Positions 1 through 10,829 of a DNA stretch of 55,000 nucleotides are shown piece after piece. This stretch comes from Chrysomallon squamiferum. Lineage: Eukaryota > Mollusca > Gastropoda > Neomphalida > Peltospiridae. How positions within the stretch are numbered: the stretch's first letter is position 1; every line of letters starts with the position of its first letter. A program made the position numbers and the translations under genes. The stretch spans positions 27,023,430 through 27,078,429 of the forward strand of contig CM022672.1 of NCBI GenBank assembly GCA_012295275.1, given 5' to 3'. The notes under the pieces are model-generated. The model worked only from the letters and a program-made list of their open reading frames with translations, had not been told where the DNA came from and ran no database searches.

Positions 1-355
1 TGAATACATTTGAGAGTGAGTGTATGAATACATTTGTGTGTGAGTGTATGAATACATTTGTGTGTGAGTGTATGAATACATTTGTGTGTGAGTGTATGAA
101 TACATTTGTGTGTGAGTGTATGAATACATTTGAGAGTGAGTGTATGAATACATTTGTGTGTGAGTGTATGAATACATTTGTGTGAGTGAATGAATACATT
201 TGTGTGTGAGTGTATGAATACGTTTGTGTGTGAGTGTATTAATACATTTGTATGTGAGTGAATACATTTGTGTGTGAGTGTATGAATACATTTGTGTGTG
301 AGTGTATGAATAAGTTTGTGAGTGTATGAATAAGTTTTTGTGTGAGTGACTAAAT
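1..355. repeat. 24-bp minisatellite (tgaatacatttgtgtg...)
   Basis: About fourteen head-to-tail copies of a 24-bp unit of the form tgaatacatttg plus a TG-rich half ending gagtgta. Some copies have GAGAG in place of GTGTG, and the last copies are shortened. The array runs off the left edge and ends about 160 bp before a hemicentin exon, so it lies within an intron. Confidence 0.95.
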
Positions 356-514
356 ATACAAGAATGTGTGAATAAATTTGGATGTTATTGTACAGATAAT
401 AAACTTAGTGAAAGAATTAATAATTTGCTGCAACTAATAATACAGTATTACTGCTTGTTTTGTTTAATGTTGTTATAAGCTAGTCTGAAAACAGTCTGCA
501 CATTTGTTTTGCAG

Positions 515-649
515 ACATTGATGAGTGTGAGGGAGGAGCTGCAGTGTGCGCAGGCAGTGAGGAGTGTGTCAATTCCCTGGGCTCCTACCAGTGTGTGGCT
601 GTCTGCACATCAGGCTTCATCAGAAATCCAGAAACACTCGACTGTGAAG
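515..649 (+). CDS. Hemicentin exon 1 in window: cbEGF module
   Basis: 135 nt, phase 1-1, after the acceptor tttgttttgcag. It encodes DIDEC...[10 protein letters not shown]...CEG with six Cys. The DIDEC start and the Asn in C-x-N-x4-Y-x-C are the calcium-binding and beta-hydroxylation signature of cbEGF modules. Cys4 and Cys5 are three residues apart (CVAVC) instead of the usual one, a spacing shared with the module at 2769. The upstream exon (perhaps the end of the G2F domain) is outside the window. Confidence 0.9.
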
Positions 650-3600
650 GTCATTTCACTTTTTTTTCCATTATTCTTATCTTACTATAGTTTTTAGTTG
701 AAATCCTTTAAACTTGTGTTATTATTACTATTACTATTATTATAACTATCATTATTATTATTTTATTATTATTATTGTTATTACTATTATAAGCACACAC
801 ATACAATGATACAGGCACATTCATATGGACACACATATATATGCATGCATGCATACACACACACACACTCACAAGAACACATGCATAGACATACACATGC
901 ACATAACTTCTCTAATATAAATAATAATAAGACTAACAAACTAATCCATGTTGATATTCAACAGAGTGATCCAGTATTAAATATTCATTCATCCGTGCAA
1001 TTTATATTTATTTAATGTTCTATTATTTAAAACTATTTCACTTAACAGTTATTTATTAAAATATTACAGACATAAATGAATGTGGACTGGAACCTAGAGT
1101 TTGTGAGCAGACATGTAAAAACATTCTTGGTAGCTACCAGTGTTCTTGTACCCGAGGATATCGCCTTGGTAACAATGGCCGCTGTGAAGGTCTGTTAAAT
1201 ATTTATTTCTCCTTCAAAATTATTGATAAAAATTCAGAATTTGAACTTTTATAAATTTCTTTATTTTAAGTTTATTTATATTATAAAATTTATAAATTTA
1301 GCTTCTGAAAAATGCTCTGTTGTTTTTTTATTATGAAATATAATTTTATTATTTCATATTCAGAGTTTCAAATTTAAAAACATTTCTTTATTTTTAAATT
1401 TAAAAAGTAGCATTATTACTGATGTAAGAATTATGTATAGGAATCTATTAATTATTTATTAAATTTTAGTTTTATATAAAATTCTTTATTAGTCATGTTT
1501 TTGTACATTTATCAACCAGATGTTGAAAGTATGGGTCACAAATATGCGAAATTAACAAATAATTATTCTTAATTTAAAATCAAGTATTCAGCAGATACTG
1601 TTTAGCAATATATTAATAGTTTATTGAATTTTAATTTTCTGCAATGTCATCTTTAATCCCACTGTTTTCTATTTGTCAACCAGATGTTGATGAATGTGAA
1701 GGTCAGAGGACTCCATGTTTTCACAAATGTATCAACACACATGGAAGTTATCGCTGTGCGTGTAGGAAAGGATACAGACTGGCCAGTGATGGAAACAACT
1801 GTATAGGTGTGAATTGCATTATAATTCATAACACAGATGATTCTTTCAAAAAGCTTCAATTACTTTTTTTCCCCTTTGATAAAACATCACTTTTATAATG
1901 ATATAAAAACTAAAAATATTTTATTTAATTTTTATATGTTAAAATGTTGAATGTTTTCATTTAAAAAAAAAAAGAGAAAAAGATGACTGTTATAGTCTGT
2001 CTCTAGATTTTTGTTAAGGGAATTTTTTTCTACGTTAAAAATTAATTAAATAAACTTTTTATTTATTTATTTATTTTTATTTATTTAGGTCATTTTCAGT
2101 AATATTTAGTATTTTCAGTAATAAATCATTTAAATTTATTTCAGAGAGAATAATATTTACATTTATTTAATAAGTTTTTATAATTTTAATATGATATTTC
2201 AGTGAATTGTTCTGAAATGATTAATGTAATAGAGTATAAATTTGTTTTAATTTATTTACTTCATTTGATTAAATTTAAACAAAAATTATAATAGGTTTTG
2301 TTTTGTACTGTTTATTTACATATTTTTAATTTTTTCTTAGATTTTAAAATTTATTTTTAGTGGGTTTTTTTTATTATTATTTGTCATTTGATTTGATTTG
2401 ATTTGATATTTTAATTTAATTGTTTTTTGTTATTTTATTTTATTTTATTTCATCTATTTCTTTTAATTTCTTTTCTTTTAATTTAATTTTATTTTACTTT
2501 ACTTTTTCATTTACTTATTAGTTTATTTCATTTTATTTGTTTTATTTTATTGCATTTTATTTTATTTTACTCTTTTTATCTATTTTGTTATTTTAATTAT
2601 TTCATTTTATTTTCCTTTTATTTTATTTATTATATTTTAAAATATTTTTTATTATTTTATTTTATTTTATTTCTTCTCTTTTTTAGTCTCATTATTGTCA
2701 TTATTATTATTATTATTAAAATTTAACTATATTTATTGTTTTGTGTAATTTTACTTATTTAATTAAAGATATAAATGAATGCTTTGAGGGGCTGTACCAG
2801 TGTAACTCGGATCAGGAGTGTGTGAACAAAAGGGGAGGCTACGAGTGTATTGACCTGTGTGAGAGAGGCTATCAGCGGGTAGCTAATGGACAGTGTGAAG
2901 GTCAGTTCAACATTATAAATAATACTAAAATAATTATAAATATACAAACATAAAGTTTGAAAATAATATGTATCCAAAAAATTGAATACATTCCTCACTG
3001 TATTGAAGATTTAATTAATAACAAATTTTTGAAGTCATGGACAATGGTGAAATATATAATTTTGATTTTAATATTGTGGTTGTTGTTAGTGTTATTATTA
3101 TGTTATTATGATTATTATTACTATAATGATGATGATAATAATAATAATAATAATAATTATTATTATTATCATCATCATCATCTTCATCATCATCATCATC
3201 ATCATCATTATTAATATTTTATATCTTCTTCATAGATACCTTATTCAAAATTAATCTAATTTTCTGATATTTATCATCACTGTCAATGTCACATACATTT
3301 CTTGAGATGCACCCAAACTATATTACTACTTCCTGCAACAAAAATATTTTATTTAAACCTCTACTTATATAAATCAAGTTTTAAGCTATAATTTAAAAGT
3401 AGTATTTATGCAGTTTAAGTTGAAAACAAGTTTTTTTTTTTTTTTTTAACATTTTTATACAGCACAATTTAAAATATTTTGGACATTCTGTATTCAGATA
3501 TAGACGAATGTTCAACTGGACAGCACAGATGTTTCTACAATCAGAGATGTGTCAACAAACCAGGAAGCTACCTCTGCCAGTGTCCCCGGGATTCACATCA

Positions 3601-6600
3601 AGAGGACCAGGACAACCATGTACCGGTAAGTTTGAAATTTCTGTTATTGTCAAAATCTATTCTGTCTTAATATCGGTGTTTGCATTTTTTTGGTTTTGGA
3701 TATCTCTCTCTAGGTGAGGAGTTTTTGTTTGTTTATTCTAATTATACAACCCCAGGAGATAAGAAATTAATCAAGGTAAAAAGAAAATTTGTACACTCTG
3801 CATTTTCCACATCAGTTTTACTTTTATGAAGTTTCCTGTTGTGTATAACACTGAATTCGGTTTAAGTTAAGATAAATTACCAGCTTCAAACATTCTGTCA
3901 TTATTCAGATTAGTTTCCCATTTGAAAGATATTTGGTCAATATTACAATTAATAAAATTGAGACTTTTATTATTTTTTATTTTTGTAATTTTTTTATTTT
4001 TTTTATTCATTTATATGTGTGTAAATATATATATATATATGTATCTATATAGATATATAGATATATATAGATAGATATATAGATATAGATAGATATATAT
4101 ATATATACACACACAAACACAACCATCATTTGATTAGATTTTTAAAAAATGTTTATCTCTGTTTTTGTACTGCTTTCATTTATCATATATATTTTTAAAA
4201 ATATTTTTTAATTTATTTTTTATTTATTGATTTATGTCATTTGATTTGATTTTAATTTATTTTATTATTTTTTATTCTGTATTTATTTAATTTTATTTTA
4301 CTTTTTAAATTTATTTATTTTATTTCATTTTATTTTATTTTATTTATTTTATTATGTTATTTTATTTTTGTTTTATTATTTCTATTATATTTTTTATTAT
4401 TTTTTTTATTTTGTTATTTTATTTTATTTTATATATATAATTTTCTTTCACTTGAATCATCTGCATGTGCATGTTCTGTTGTCAACTAACATTTTAGCAT
4501 AATATTTGTCTTTGCTTGTTTCTGTATTTCTTTTCATCACAGAGATTTTAATTTCCAGCTGTTATATTCACTACAATGTTATTTCCCAGTCCAGGCAATG
4601 ACTGTATTATTCAACACTGTTGTATGTGCTCTCCTGTTTATGGGTGTGTACACAGAAAAGATTCCTCACTGCTAACTAGAAAGAAAAACATATGAAGTTT
4701 GAGCAATAGGTGTTTTTCTTCCATTTCATCATATGTTTGACACTTAACAACCATTAATAATAAAATAACTCAAGATACCACTAAGCTTACATTCATTTAT
4801 TCAAATCTCTGAATATTAAAAATTGCTGTATGGATGCATTTTATGGAACATTGAAACAAAATATATTGTATTTTATTTTTGCCAGCTTAAGCCAGTTAAT
4901 CCATTTGATTAATAAAATAATACATTCCAGCTATTTAATTTTTAACAAATCAGTTTACAAAAGCTCATGTATTCATCACATGATTAATGAAAAAAATAAT
5001 TATTTTAAAAAATAAAAGAAGAAGAAGCCTTAGAGAAGAAAAAAACAAAAAGACACAGCTCATTTATTCAGGTCTTCTTGAGATTACATTTGAAAAAATA
5101 AAAAGGCAGCCATATTTTTTGTTGTTGTTTATGTTGTTTTTTGTTATTTTTCTCAAAGTAATAGAAATTATAGCCCTGTTGATTAAAGCAAAAGGTAAAC
5201 AATCTTATTTATATCATCATGATATTCATATTAAAAAAAAATATATCACAAAATTCATCTTTAAAAGCCCCAAGACTAACTGCCATATTATTCACACATA
5301 TCTTTCATTTTATCATAGAATTTTCATTTAGGTAAAAAAAAAAAATTTAAAAATTAAAAAGAAGGAAAAATAAGAAATGCAGCCATTTAATTCATAAAAT
5401 TTACATTTTAGAAGAGAAGTGGAGGCCATCTTGTAATGGCTGACAGGCTTTCTGTTTCTGCTTTCAGACATTAATGAGTGTCTCCAGATTCCGAAACTGT
5501 GTAACTTCCGCTGTGTAAACAATAATGGAGGCTATGAATGTATTTGTGCTCCTGGCCTGATCAGACTTGCAGACAAGAAATCATGTGCTGGTCAGAATCA
5601 GTGAAAAATTTCATAATTAATTTTTTATTATTAATATTATTATTAATTTTTTTTTTAAAAAGAAAAAGAAAAAAGAAACGTTTGTACTAAGATTGTGGCC
5701 CTAATGTGTAAAGAAATAAAAATATCACTTATATCATTTTTAATTTAAAAAGAAAAAAGAAAAACAAATTTTTTATTTGGCAAAATGAAATATATATCTT
5801 TTTTAATTACCTTTTTTTCCAGTTAGTGGTTATTGTCAATGTAATCAAGATTTTTTTTTTTTTTTTTTTTTTTTATTTTGTTAAATTATTAGTTAATAAA
5901 ACTACTTCAGTGGTTTTATTTATTTATTTATTTTTAATATACTTTTAATTTTAATCTTTTTTTTTCCCCTTAGGATTTTTTATTATTTCTATTATATTAA
6001 AATTAATCTTTTTTTTTCTTCTTCTTCTTTTTTTTTAATGAAATGAAGCTAAAATCAAATTCAGAATTCATTGAAATCAGTAAAAAAAAAAAAAAAAAAA
6101 AAATATATTGAAAAAAAAAAAACAAACAAACCAACTAACAAATATATAAATGAATAAATAAACCAGAGAAACAAAATAATAAATAAATTTAAAATTAAAA
6201 AGAAACTAAAAAAAACAACATTTTAGATAATAAATCCTGTTGAGATATTGTGTTTTGTTCCAGGGTTGGAATTTGTGGAACCTAGCAGGATTTTCTCAAC
6301 AGGGGGTGCTGAGAAAAATCAAAGTGATCATGCTAGGTATAAAAGACATGTGTTTAGACAAAACTTTATCCCTGCAGTAAAGACTTTGCCCTGCAAATAT
6401 GGCTTCTGTGCATTAAAACGGCCACGACTAAAGTGTCCACAGGGAACTAAACTTGATTTGAAACACAAAGATAGATGTTTGGGTATGTCTTGTGTGTTCA
6501 CACTGCCTGATGTTATCCTAAAATAGACAGTTTTTAACCCTGGTCATTTTATTTGGTTTCATTTGTGAAGACATTTTTGGTTGTTTTGTTTTACTGTTGT

Positions 6601-7544
6601 TGTTATTTTTATTCATTTTTTTATTTTTTGTTGACTGTTTTAAAAGTTTTATTTTATAATCTTGATGTTATGTAGTAAAAAATGCTAATAACCATATATA
6701 AATGTTTTTAAAAAGAGTTTTTATTAAACATGTGGCTGATTAGAAATAGAAAACTTTATTTTCTGTTTCTTTTTTTTAATTATCTCTTACTCCTAATTTA
6801 TTTTTGTTCTAGTTATTTATTTATTTATTTTTTATTTATTTATTTATTTTACTTTATTTCATTTCATTTCATTTGTACAGGATGAATAGCTGAAAATATA
6901 AAATAACATTTAAGTTTCATTATTTAACCTTTATAAAAAAAAAACACATTAGAAAAAAAAAAATAATAATAAAAATGAAACTAATAAAAACCAGCACCTG
7001 ATTTCTTTGTGTGAAATTACACTCAGTTTTTATTTCAGAGTGTCATGTCTGAAATACTTCCAGTTTATTTTATGTTTTTTCATTTTTGTTTTCATTGAAC
7101 ACTTTATTCCTTAATTTATGACACAAATCATTGTTCCCCTAATTTTTGTTTCTATTTCAATTATTTATTTACAAAGCATTAACTTAGCATGTAACAGCAT
7201 GTTAGAAGTGTTATCACTAAAAACTGCTTGTTTGTTCATGTTAAAATTAACTCTCTATGTTGTTTCAATATCAGCTTGTGCATGACTTTGTCAGTTATTG
7301 AAACTTTTTATTTATCTTTATTTTCTTATTATTATTGTTGTGTTATTTCTTCATTATATTTTTTTCTCTTTATATATATATATATATTATAAATTGTCAA
7401 ATCAGAATCATTCACTAGACTGTATTAACCTGTTATGAAATGCTCTGGGTTGTGTAATGTATACTAAATATTGTTCAGTCAGGGAAATATTAAATAAGTA
7501 AACAACTTTAATCCTACACTGTTTTAAAATGAGTTGTTTGAAAA

Positions 7545-7587
<43 letters not shown>

Positions 7588-9488
7588 TATATATATATAT
7601 ATTATTCATTGGACCAATATATAACTACTCAGATTTTCTCAGTACTAGATTAATTCTGACTCAAATAAACATGTGGATTTCTTCATTAAACATTAATTTG
7701 TTATAATTTATTTAATTTATAATAATAATAACAATAATAATAATTTTTGTTTTTATTTACTTACAGACATTGACGAGTGTCGCTCAGACCGTCACCCGTG
7801 TCAGTACAACTGCACTAACACAGTTGGCTGGTATCAGTGTTCTTGTCCTCGCGGCTACAGACTCTCCATCGACAGACACAAGTGTGTTGGTAAGTTGTCT
7901 GTAAACAGAGTATGTAGTTATTAAGTCCATACACTAGACAAAACAGTTACTAAGTCTACACTGTGGTTAACAGTTTTCTTATCTAGTTACTAAGTCTAAA
8001 CTCTGGTTAACAGTTTTCTTATCTAGTTACTAAGTCTATAAAAATATTTTTAATTTGTATCTCACCATCTGAGTTATGATGTGAAATAATTTATATTTAT
8101 TACCAATTTTTTTTTTTTTTTTTATTAAATTATTACTATTTCTTACAATCTTAAATTGAAATTATTGAAAATTAAAACTGTATTTTTTATTTTATTTTTT
8201 ATATATTTTATTTTTTTTTGTTCAGATATAAACGAGTGCATTGAGCGCAGAATTAACTGTGGTCCAGAAAAGATGTGCTTTAACACACGAGGGTCCTACA
8301 CATGTATTGATGTTCCTTGTCCTAAGGACTATGCCAGGGACCCTACCACTCAGTAAGTTTAAAAACTTTGATATATCTTACACTCTGTGTTCCATTGACC
8401 AGCAAACTCAAAACCTGGTTAGTGTTCTCTGTGTCATGTACACATTATAGTGTAAGTTCAGATTTCATTAGTATTCTCTATGTCACTAGTTTCTAAATTA
8501 TAATGTGTACAATCACTGGTATGTTCTCATCCCATTCATCACTGGGAGTTTTTTAAAAAATATTTGCCCCACTCCTAGTTTTATTCAGTTAATTTCAGTT
8601 TATATGTTTACAATAATAAAGCAGTCAACATAATGGAAATTTTAAAGTACTGTTTTTAACATTATTATTTTAGGTTAAAATAATAATAACAATAATAATA
8701 ACACATAGCAAAGTTATTTAACTTATTTATGAACAAAATAGAGATGAAGAGATTCTGATAAACGGTTAATCCAGAATCCACAGATTTACTCTGTTGGTAT
8801 TTAACCAAGAGGTACATTTTCCAAAGTTCAGAATTATTTCCTAGCCACATTGGACAGATTTTTAAAACATTTCCTGAAAACATGAAAATAATATTGAAAT
8901 TAGATTTTTAATTTAATGATTAATAATGCTATACCTGAAAAATATTTTAAAAAAAACATTTAATGTAAAAAGTAATAATAAAATGTAAATATTAATAATA
9001 CTGTAATGTAACTAAATCCTCAGTCATCATTTGACAGAATTACTTTCATGTAATAACTAACTGAAAAACATTCATTATGTCAGTTCACAGTTTAAAATGA
9101 ACTTGTTTTCAGGTACTGTGTTCTAGAATGTGTCAATCCGAAAATCCCGTGTCCTCCTGGAGCCAAGTACGCCGATGTTATCCAGTTCCACACCCTGTCA
9201 CTTCCCAGCGGCAACATCGCGCAGGATCTGATTCGACTGACCGCATTCAACCAGGACAACGAGATTCTGGTCCACACAAATTTTAAAATTCTCGAGAACG
9301 ACCCAAAGCTGGAGTTCCTCATTCGAATGGAAGCTGGCAAAGGTGTTGTGTACACGCTGGTGCCTGTCAAAGATGGAGAAGTGTACAGAATTAAAGTGAA
9401 AGCGAGATCATACGACAACAAACGTCAGCATATACAATACCAGACAACATTTATAATTCACATATCCGTATCACACTGGCCTTTTTAA
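515..9488 (+). CDS. HMCN1-like: Hemicentin-like gene, 3' part (ten exons, C-terminal about 535 residues)
   Basis: Hemicentins are very large secreted extracellular-matrix proteins (VWA, many Ig domains, G2F, EGF modules, fibulin-type C-terminus) that hold cells and basement membranes together. Joined exons: 515-649, 1070-1189, 1684-1806, 2769-2900, 3498-3625, 5468-5590, 6264-6482, 7767-7889, 8226-8352, 9113-9488. Each has AG/GT borders. Exons 1-8 are phase 1-1, and exon 9 ends in phase 2. Order: six calcium-binding EGF modules, a Cys-poor basic linker, two more EGF modules, then a fibulin-type C-terminal domain. The linker opening (GLE...) and the last EGF ([13 protein letters not shown]) match human HMCN1 as I remember it, which separates it from ordinary fibulins. 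The 5' part lies left of the window. Exon 5 is one base short of frame. Family call is firm; orthology to HMCN1 rather than HMCN2 is not resolvable. Confidence 0.93.
720..1010. repeat. Microsatellite-rich part of hemicentin intron
   Basis: ATT/TTA tracts at 720-790 followed by an imperfect CA/CATA tract at 795-905. Open frames here are repeat artefacts. Confidence 0.8.
1070..1189 (+). CDS. Hemicentin exon 2: cbEGF module
   Basis: 120 nt (40 codons), phase 1-1, acceptor attacag, donor gtctgt. It reads DINEC...[16 protein letters not shown]...GRCEG, a compact six-Cys cbEGF with C-x-C between Cys4 and Cys5 and the Asn hydroxylation consensus. Confidence 0.92.
1684..1806 (+). CDS. Hemicentin exon 3: cbEGF module
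   Basis: 123 nt (41 codons), phase 1-1, acceptor ttgtcaaccag, donor gtgtga. It encodes DVDEC...[12 protein letters not shown]...CIG with six Cys and all calcium-ligand positions. An ATG at 1644 upstream belongs to the intron and is not a start. Confidence 0.92.
   Translation: MLMNVKVRGLHVFTNVSTHMEVIAVRVGKDTDWPVMETTV
1810..2765. other. Hemicentin intron, T-rich low complexity
   Basis: Nearly continuous TTTTA/ATTTT pentanucleotide-like sequence from 2330 to 2680 with TTA runs at 2697-2720. No coding signal seen. Confidence 0.7.
2769..2900 (+). CDS. Hemicentin exon 4: cbEGF module
   Basis: 132 nt (44 codons), phase 1-1. It reads DINEC...[10 protein letters not shown]...GQCEG with six Cys and C-x3-C (CIDLC) between Cys4 and Cys5. 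The acceptor (aattaaag) has a poor pyrimidine tract, but phase and the conserved DINEC start fix the border. Confidence 0.9.
3110..3215. repeat. Compound (ATT)n, (AAT)n, (CAT)n microsatellite
   Basis: Trinucleotide tracts in the intron between hemicentin exons 4 and 5: TTA at 3106-3125, AAT at 3135-3165, then CAT at 3170-3210. Confidence 0.9.
3498..3625 (+). CDS. Hemicentin exon 5: cbEGF module with one-base frameshift
   Basis: 128 nt, the only internal EGF exon here not divisible by three; acceptor tattcag, perfect donor gtaagt. The first frame reads DIDEC...[14 protein letters not shown] and then turns to non-EGF sequence. The second frame supplies the expected end, [13 protein letters not shown]. 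The switch falls at CCCCGGG (3584-3590), consistent with loss of one G. As written, translation would hit a TAA at 5516-5518 in the next exon. Either a sequencing or assembly indel in a short homopolymer, or a real loss-of-function allele. Confidence 0.88.
3626..5467. other. Hemicentin intron 5 with microsatellites and a SINE
   Basis: Largest intron of this gene here. It holds an AT/GATA-type tract at 4025-4110, a TTTTA-rich stretch at 4190-4440 and a SINE at about 4590-4800. The A-rich open frame at 4987-5331 is low complexity and not considered coding. Confidence 0.6.
4585..4795 (+). mobile_element. Diverged mollusc-type SINE, copy A
   Basis: Reads tgtatgtgctctcctgttta, then aaagattcctcactgctaac, then a downstream part with catatgtttgac and accactaag. 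This follows, in order, the body of a tRNA-derived SINE that I recall as widespread in mollusc genomes (consensus blocks GTATGTGCTATCCTGTCTGT, AAAAGATCCCTTGCTGCTAA, ATATGTCTGACG). The tRNA head is not clear. It sits in hemicentin intron 5. Confidence 0.65.
5468..5590 (+). CDS. Hemicentin exon 6: cbEGF module
   Basis: 123 nt (41 codons), phase 1-1, acceptor ctgctttcag. It reads DINEC...[16 protein letters not shown]...SCAG with six Cys. The Ala-Gly at the 3' border runs into GLE of the next exon; human HMCN1 has the same AGLE join at this place as I recall it. Confidence 0.92.
5591..6263. other. Hemicentin intron 6, poly-T and poly-A tracts
   Basis: Homopolymer-rich: T tract at about 5851-5873, A tracts at about 6082-6104 and 6111-6121. 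No gene signal. Confidence 0.6.
6264..6482 (+). CDS. Hemicentin exon 7: basic inter-EGF linker with furin-type site
   Basis: 219 nt (73 codons), phase 1-1, acceptor ttgttccag, donor gtatgt. It is not an EGF module: it opens [11 protein letters not shown], is rich in Lys and Arg, contains RYKR-H (codons at 6335-6349) fitting the R-x-K/R-R furin consensus, and ends with Cys pairs ([19 protein letters not shown]). Human hemicentin-1 has a linker at the same place, starting AGLE, containing an RTRR site and ending in a CPEG-type segment, as I recall it. The Cys-containing tail probably folds as a truncated EGF-like unit. Confidence 0.85.
6483..7766. other. Hemicentin intron 7
   Basis: AT-rich, TTTA repeats at 6810-6870, AT tract at 7373-7388, (AAT)n then (AT)n at 7545-7602. 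No coding signal. Confidence 0.6.
7767..7889 (+). CDS. Hemicentin exon 8: cbEGF module
   Basis: 123 nt (41 codons), phase 1-1, acceptor ttacttacag, donor gtaagt. It reads DIDEC...[16 protein letters not shown]...KCVG. Trp replaces the usual Ser in the G-S-Y motif (GWY), a deviation among the modules here. Confidence 0.92.
7944..8040. repeat. Short 40-bp tandem repeat
   Basis: Two and a half copies of a 40-bp unit beginning gttactaagtcta and containing ggttaacagttttctta, in the 336-nt intron between hemicentin exons 8 and 9. Confidence 0.8.
8226..8352 (+). CDS. Hemicentin exon 9: last cbEGF module
   Basis: 127 nt, phase 1 to 2, acceptor ttgttcag, donor gtaagt. It reads DINEC...[32 protein letters not shown]. 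The GPxxMCFN.RGSY.CID.PCP.. pattern is diagnostic of the final EGF of hemicentins. The sixth Cys comes from the next exon (QYC), so this module is split by an intron, unlike the others. Confidence 0.94.
8353..9112. other. Hemicentin intron 9, no feature seen
   Basis: AT-rich intron with a small AAT tract near 8680-8700; the minus-strand frame at 8665-8883 is not supported as a gene. Confidence 0.5.
9113..9488 (+). CDS. Hemicentin exon 10: fibulin-type C-terminal domain and stop
   Basis: 376 nt including TAA at 9486-9488. The first G completes the codon begun in exon 9. It gives the last Cys of the EGF (YCVLEC), then a domain of about 115 residues: PPGAKY..., [58 protein letters not shown]. 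The QDLIRL, GVVYT and QTTFI blocks and the aromatic end match hemicentin and fibulin C-termini, a beta-rich module found in matrix proteins. It is the most GC-rich stretch nearby, as expected for constrained coding sequence. Confidence 0.95.
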
Positions 9489-10425
9489 AACAATTGTCAA
9501 ACATGTTAAAAATGTTTTATAGACTGTGGCTGGTTTAGGGAGTCTATGAGGATTTCCCATGTGTCCAGTTAAAAATTATTATTCTGTAAGATGTTTTATA
9601 AGATGGATGGACAGATTTCAGTTAAACTTATAAGATGTATTGGGTAAGAAAAGATACTTAATTTATACCATAGGTCTTTTTTGTTTATTGTTACTTCGTA
9701 TAATAACAAAATTATGACATTTTTGTCTCTGAAATATAAAAAAAAAATACAGTTTAATAACAGATGTTGAAGTTAGAATGAAAACTTAACTTTGCATGTT
9801 ATGCTTTTATGCAGAAACATTTCTTGAATATATGTTATTATTTTTGTTGTTGTTAGTATTAATATTATTATTATTATTATTATTATGTTGATTATGTTGA
9901 TTATGGTTATTTCTTGTATTTATTTTATTTTGTTTTTAATCTTTTTAATTATTATGATATGACTTTTTTCTTCTTCTTCTTTTTTTATTTTAATAATCTT
10001 TGCTGTAGTCATTTAACATGTTTTAATGAAATATAAAATTCATATTTAACAACCAACCATTGTTTTACTGTTATTCTTAATTCTTAAATGAATATTTTGC
10101 TTGCTAGATCATTTTATTAAATAATTAAATGCTAAATATATGCTGACAATTTTGGTAGATTTTCTGTCTGTTTATAGAAATGTTTTTTAAAAAAAAAAGG
10201 AAAAAAAGATGAAATATATTTTATAGACTTAAATGCTATGTTAGATTTTTATTATTTAGAGATTGTTTAGAAAAGCAAATTCTGTATTTTATTAAGAATA
10301 TATATCAGGATTGGATTCTTTAAGAAATTTACAAAATTTTATTTTTACATTGTCTTTATTGTATTTCATTGCAATATTTGCTTTGTTCATTTTGTATGTA
10401 AATAAAAATGGCTTTATGTTTAAAT
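9489..10425 (+). other. Probable 3' UTR of the hemicentin gene
   Basis: AT-rich, no open frame of note, with TTA/ATT runs at 9857-9885. The right edge is inferred from the polyadenylation signal at 10401. Confidence 0.5.
10401..10406 (+). terminator. Candidate polyadenylation signal AATAAA (hemicentin)
   Basis: AATAAA at 10401-10406 in tgtaAATAAAaatggc, followed some 25 nt later by a GT-rich stretch (gttttggtagtg), the usual layout of an animal poly(A) site. Other A-rich hexamers occur, so this is the best candidate, not a proof. Confidence 0.5.
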
Positions 10426-10628
10426 AGTTTTGGTAGTGATAATTCATGAAGATTTCCTTCTCTTCTTTTTGGTTTTTAAATTTAATTTTGCAATCAAGTG
10501 CTAATGTGTTATTATTATTTTATGATTAGATGTATTTTCTGTTTTAAATATTCTATTATTATTACTTCTTATTTTTTCATTTTATTTGATTGATTTTTTT
10601 TTCTTTTTGTAATATATATATATTTCTA

Positions 10629-10674
<46 letters not shown>

Positions 10675-10774
10675 TTGTCAGTTAAAATAATTACTTTTAA
10701 GTTCTGATGTTATGAAAAAACAGACTATTATTAAAAAAACTATAAATAATGCATGATTTTGTTTTTCTCTTTCA

Positions 10775-10824
<50 letters not shown>

Positions 10825-10828
10825 GTGT
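10629..10828. repeat. Two (ATT)n microsatellites just past the hemicentin 3' end
   Basis: TTA/ATT runs at about 10629-10674 and 10779-10825. Confidence 0.9.
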
Positions 10829-10829
10829 A

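Noticed and set aside
4987-5331. 114-codon plus-strand frame in hemicentin intron 5
   Set aside because: Lys/Ile/Phe-rich translation of A- and T-rich intron; lies between confirmed exons of the same strand.
9092-9421. 109-codon minus-strand frame
   Set aside because: Antisense shadow of the last hemicentin exon.
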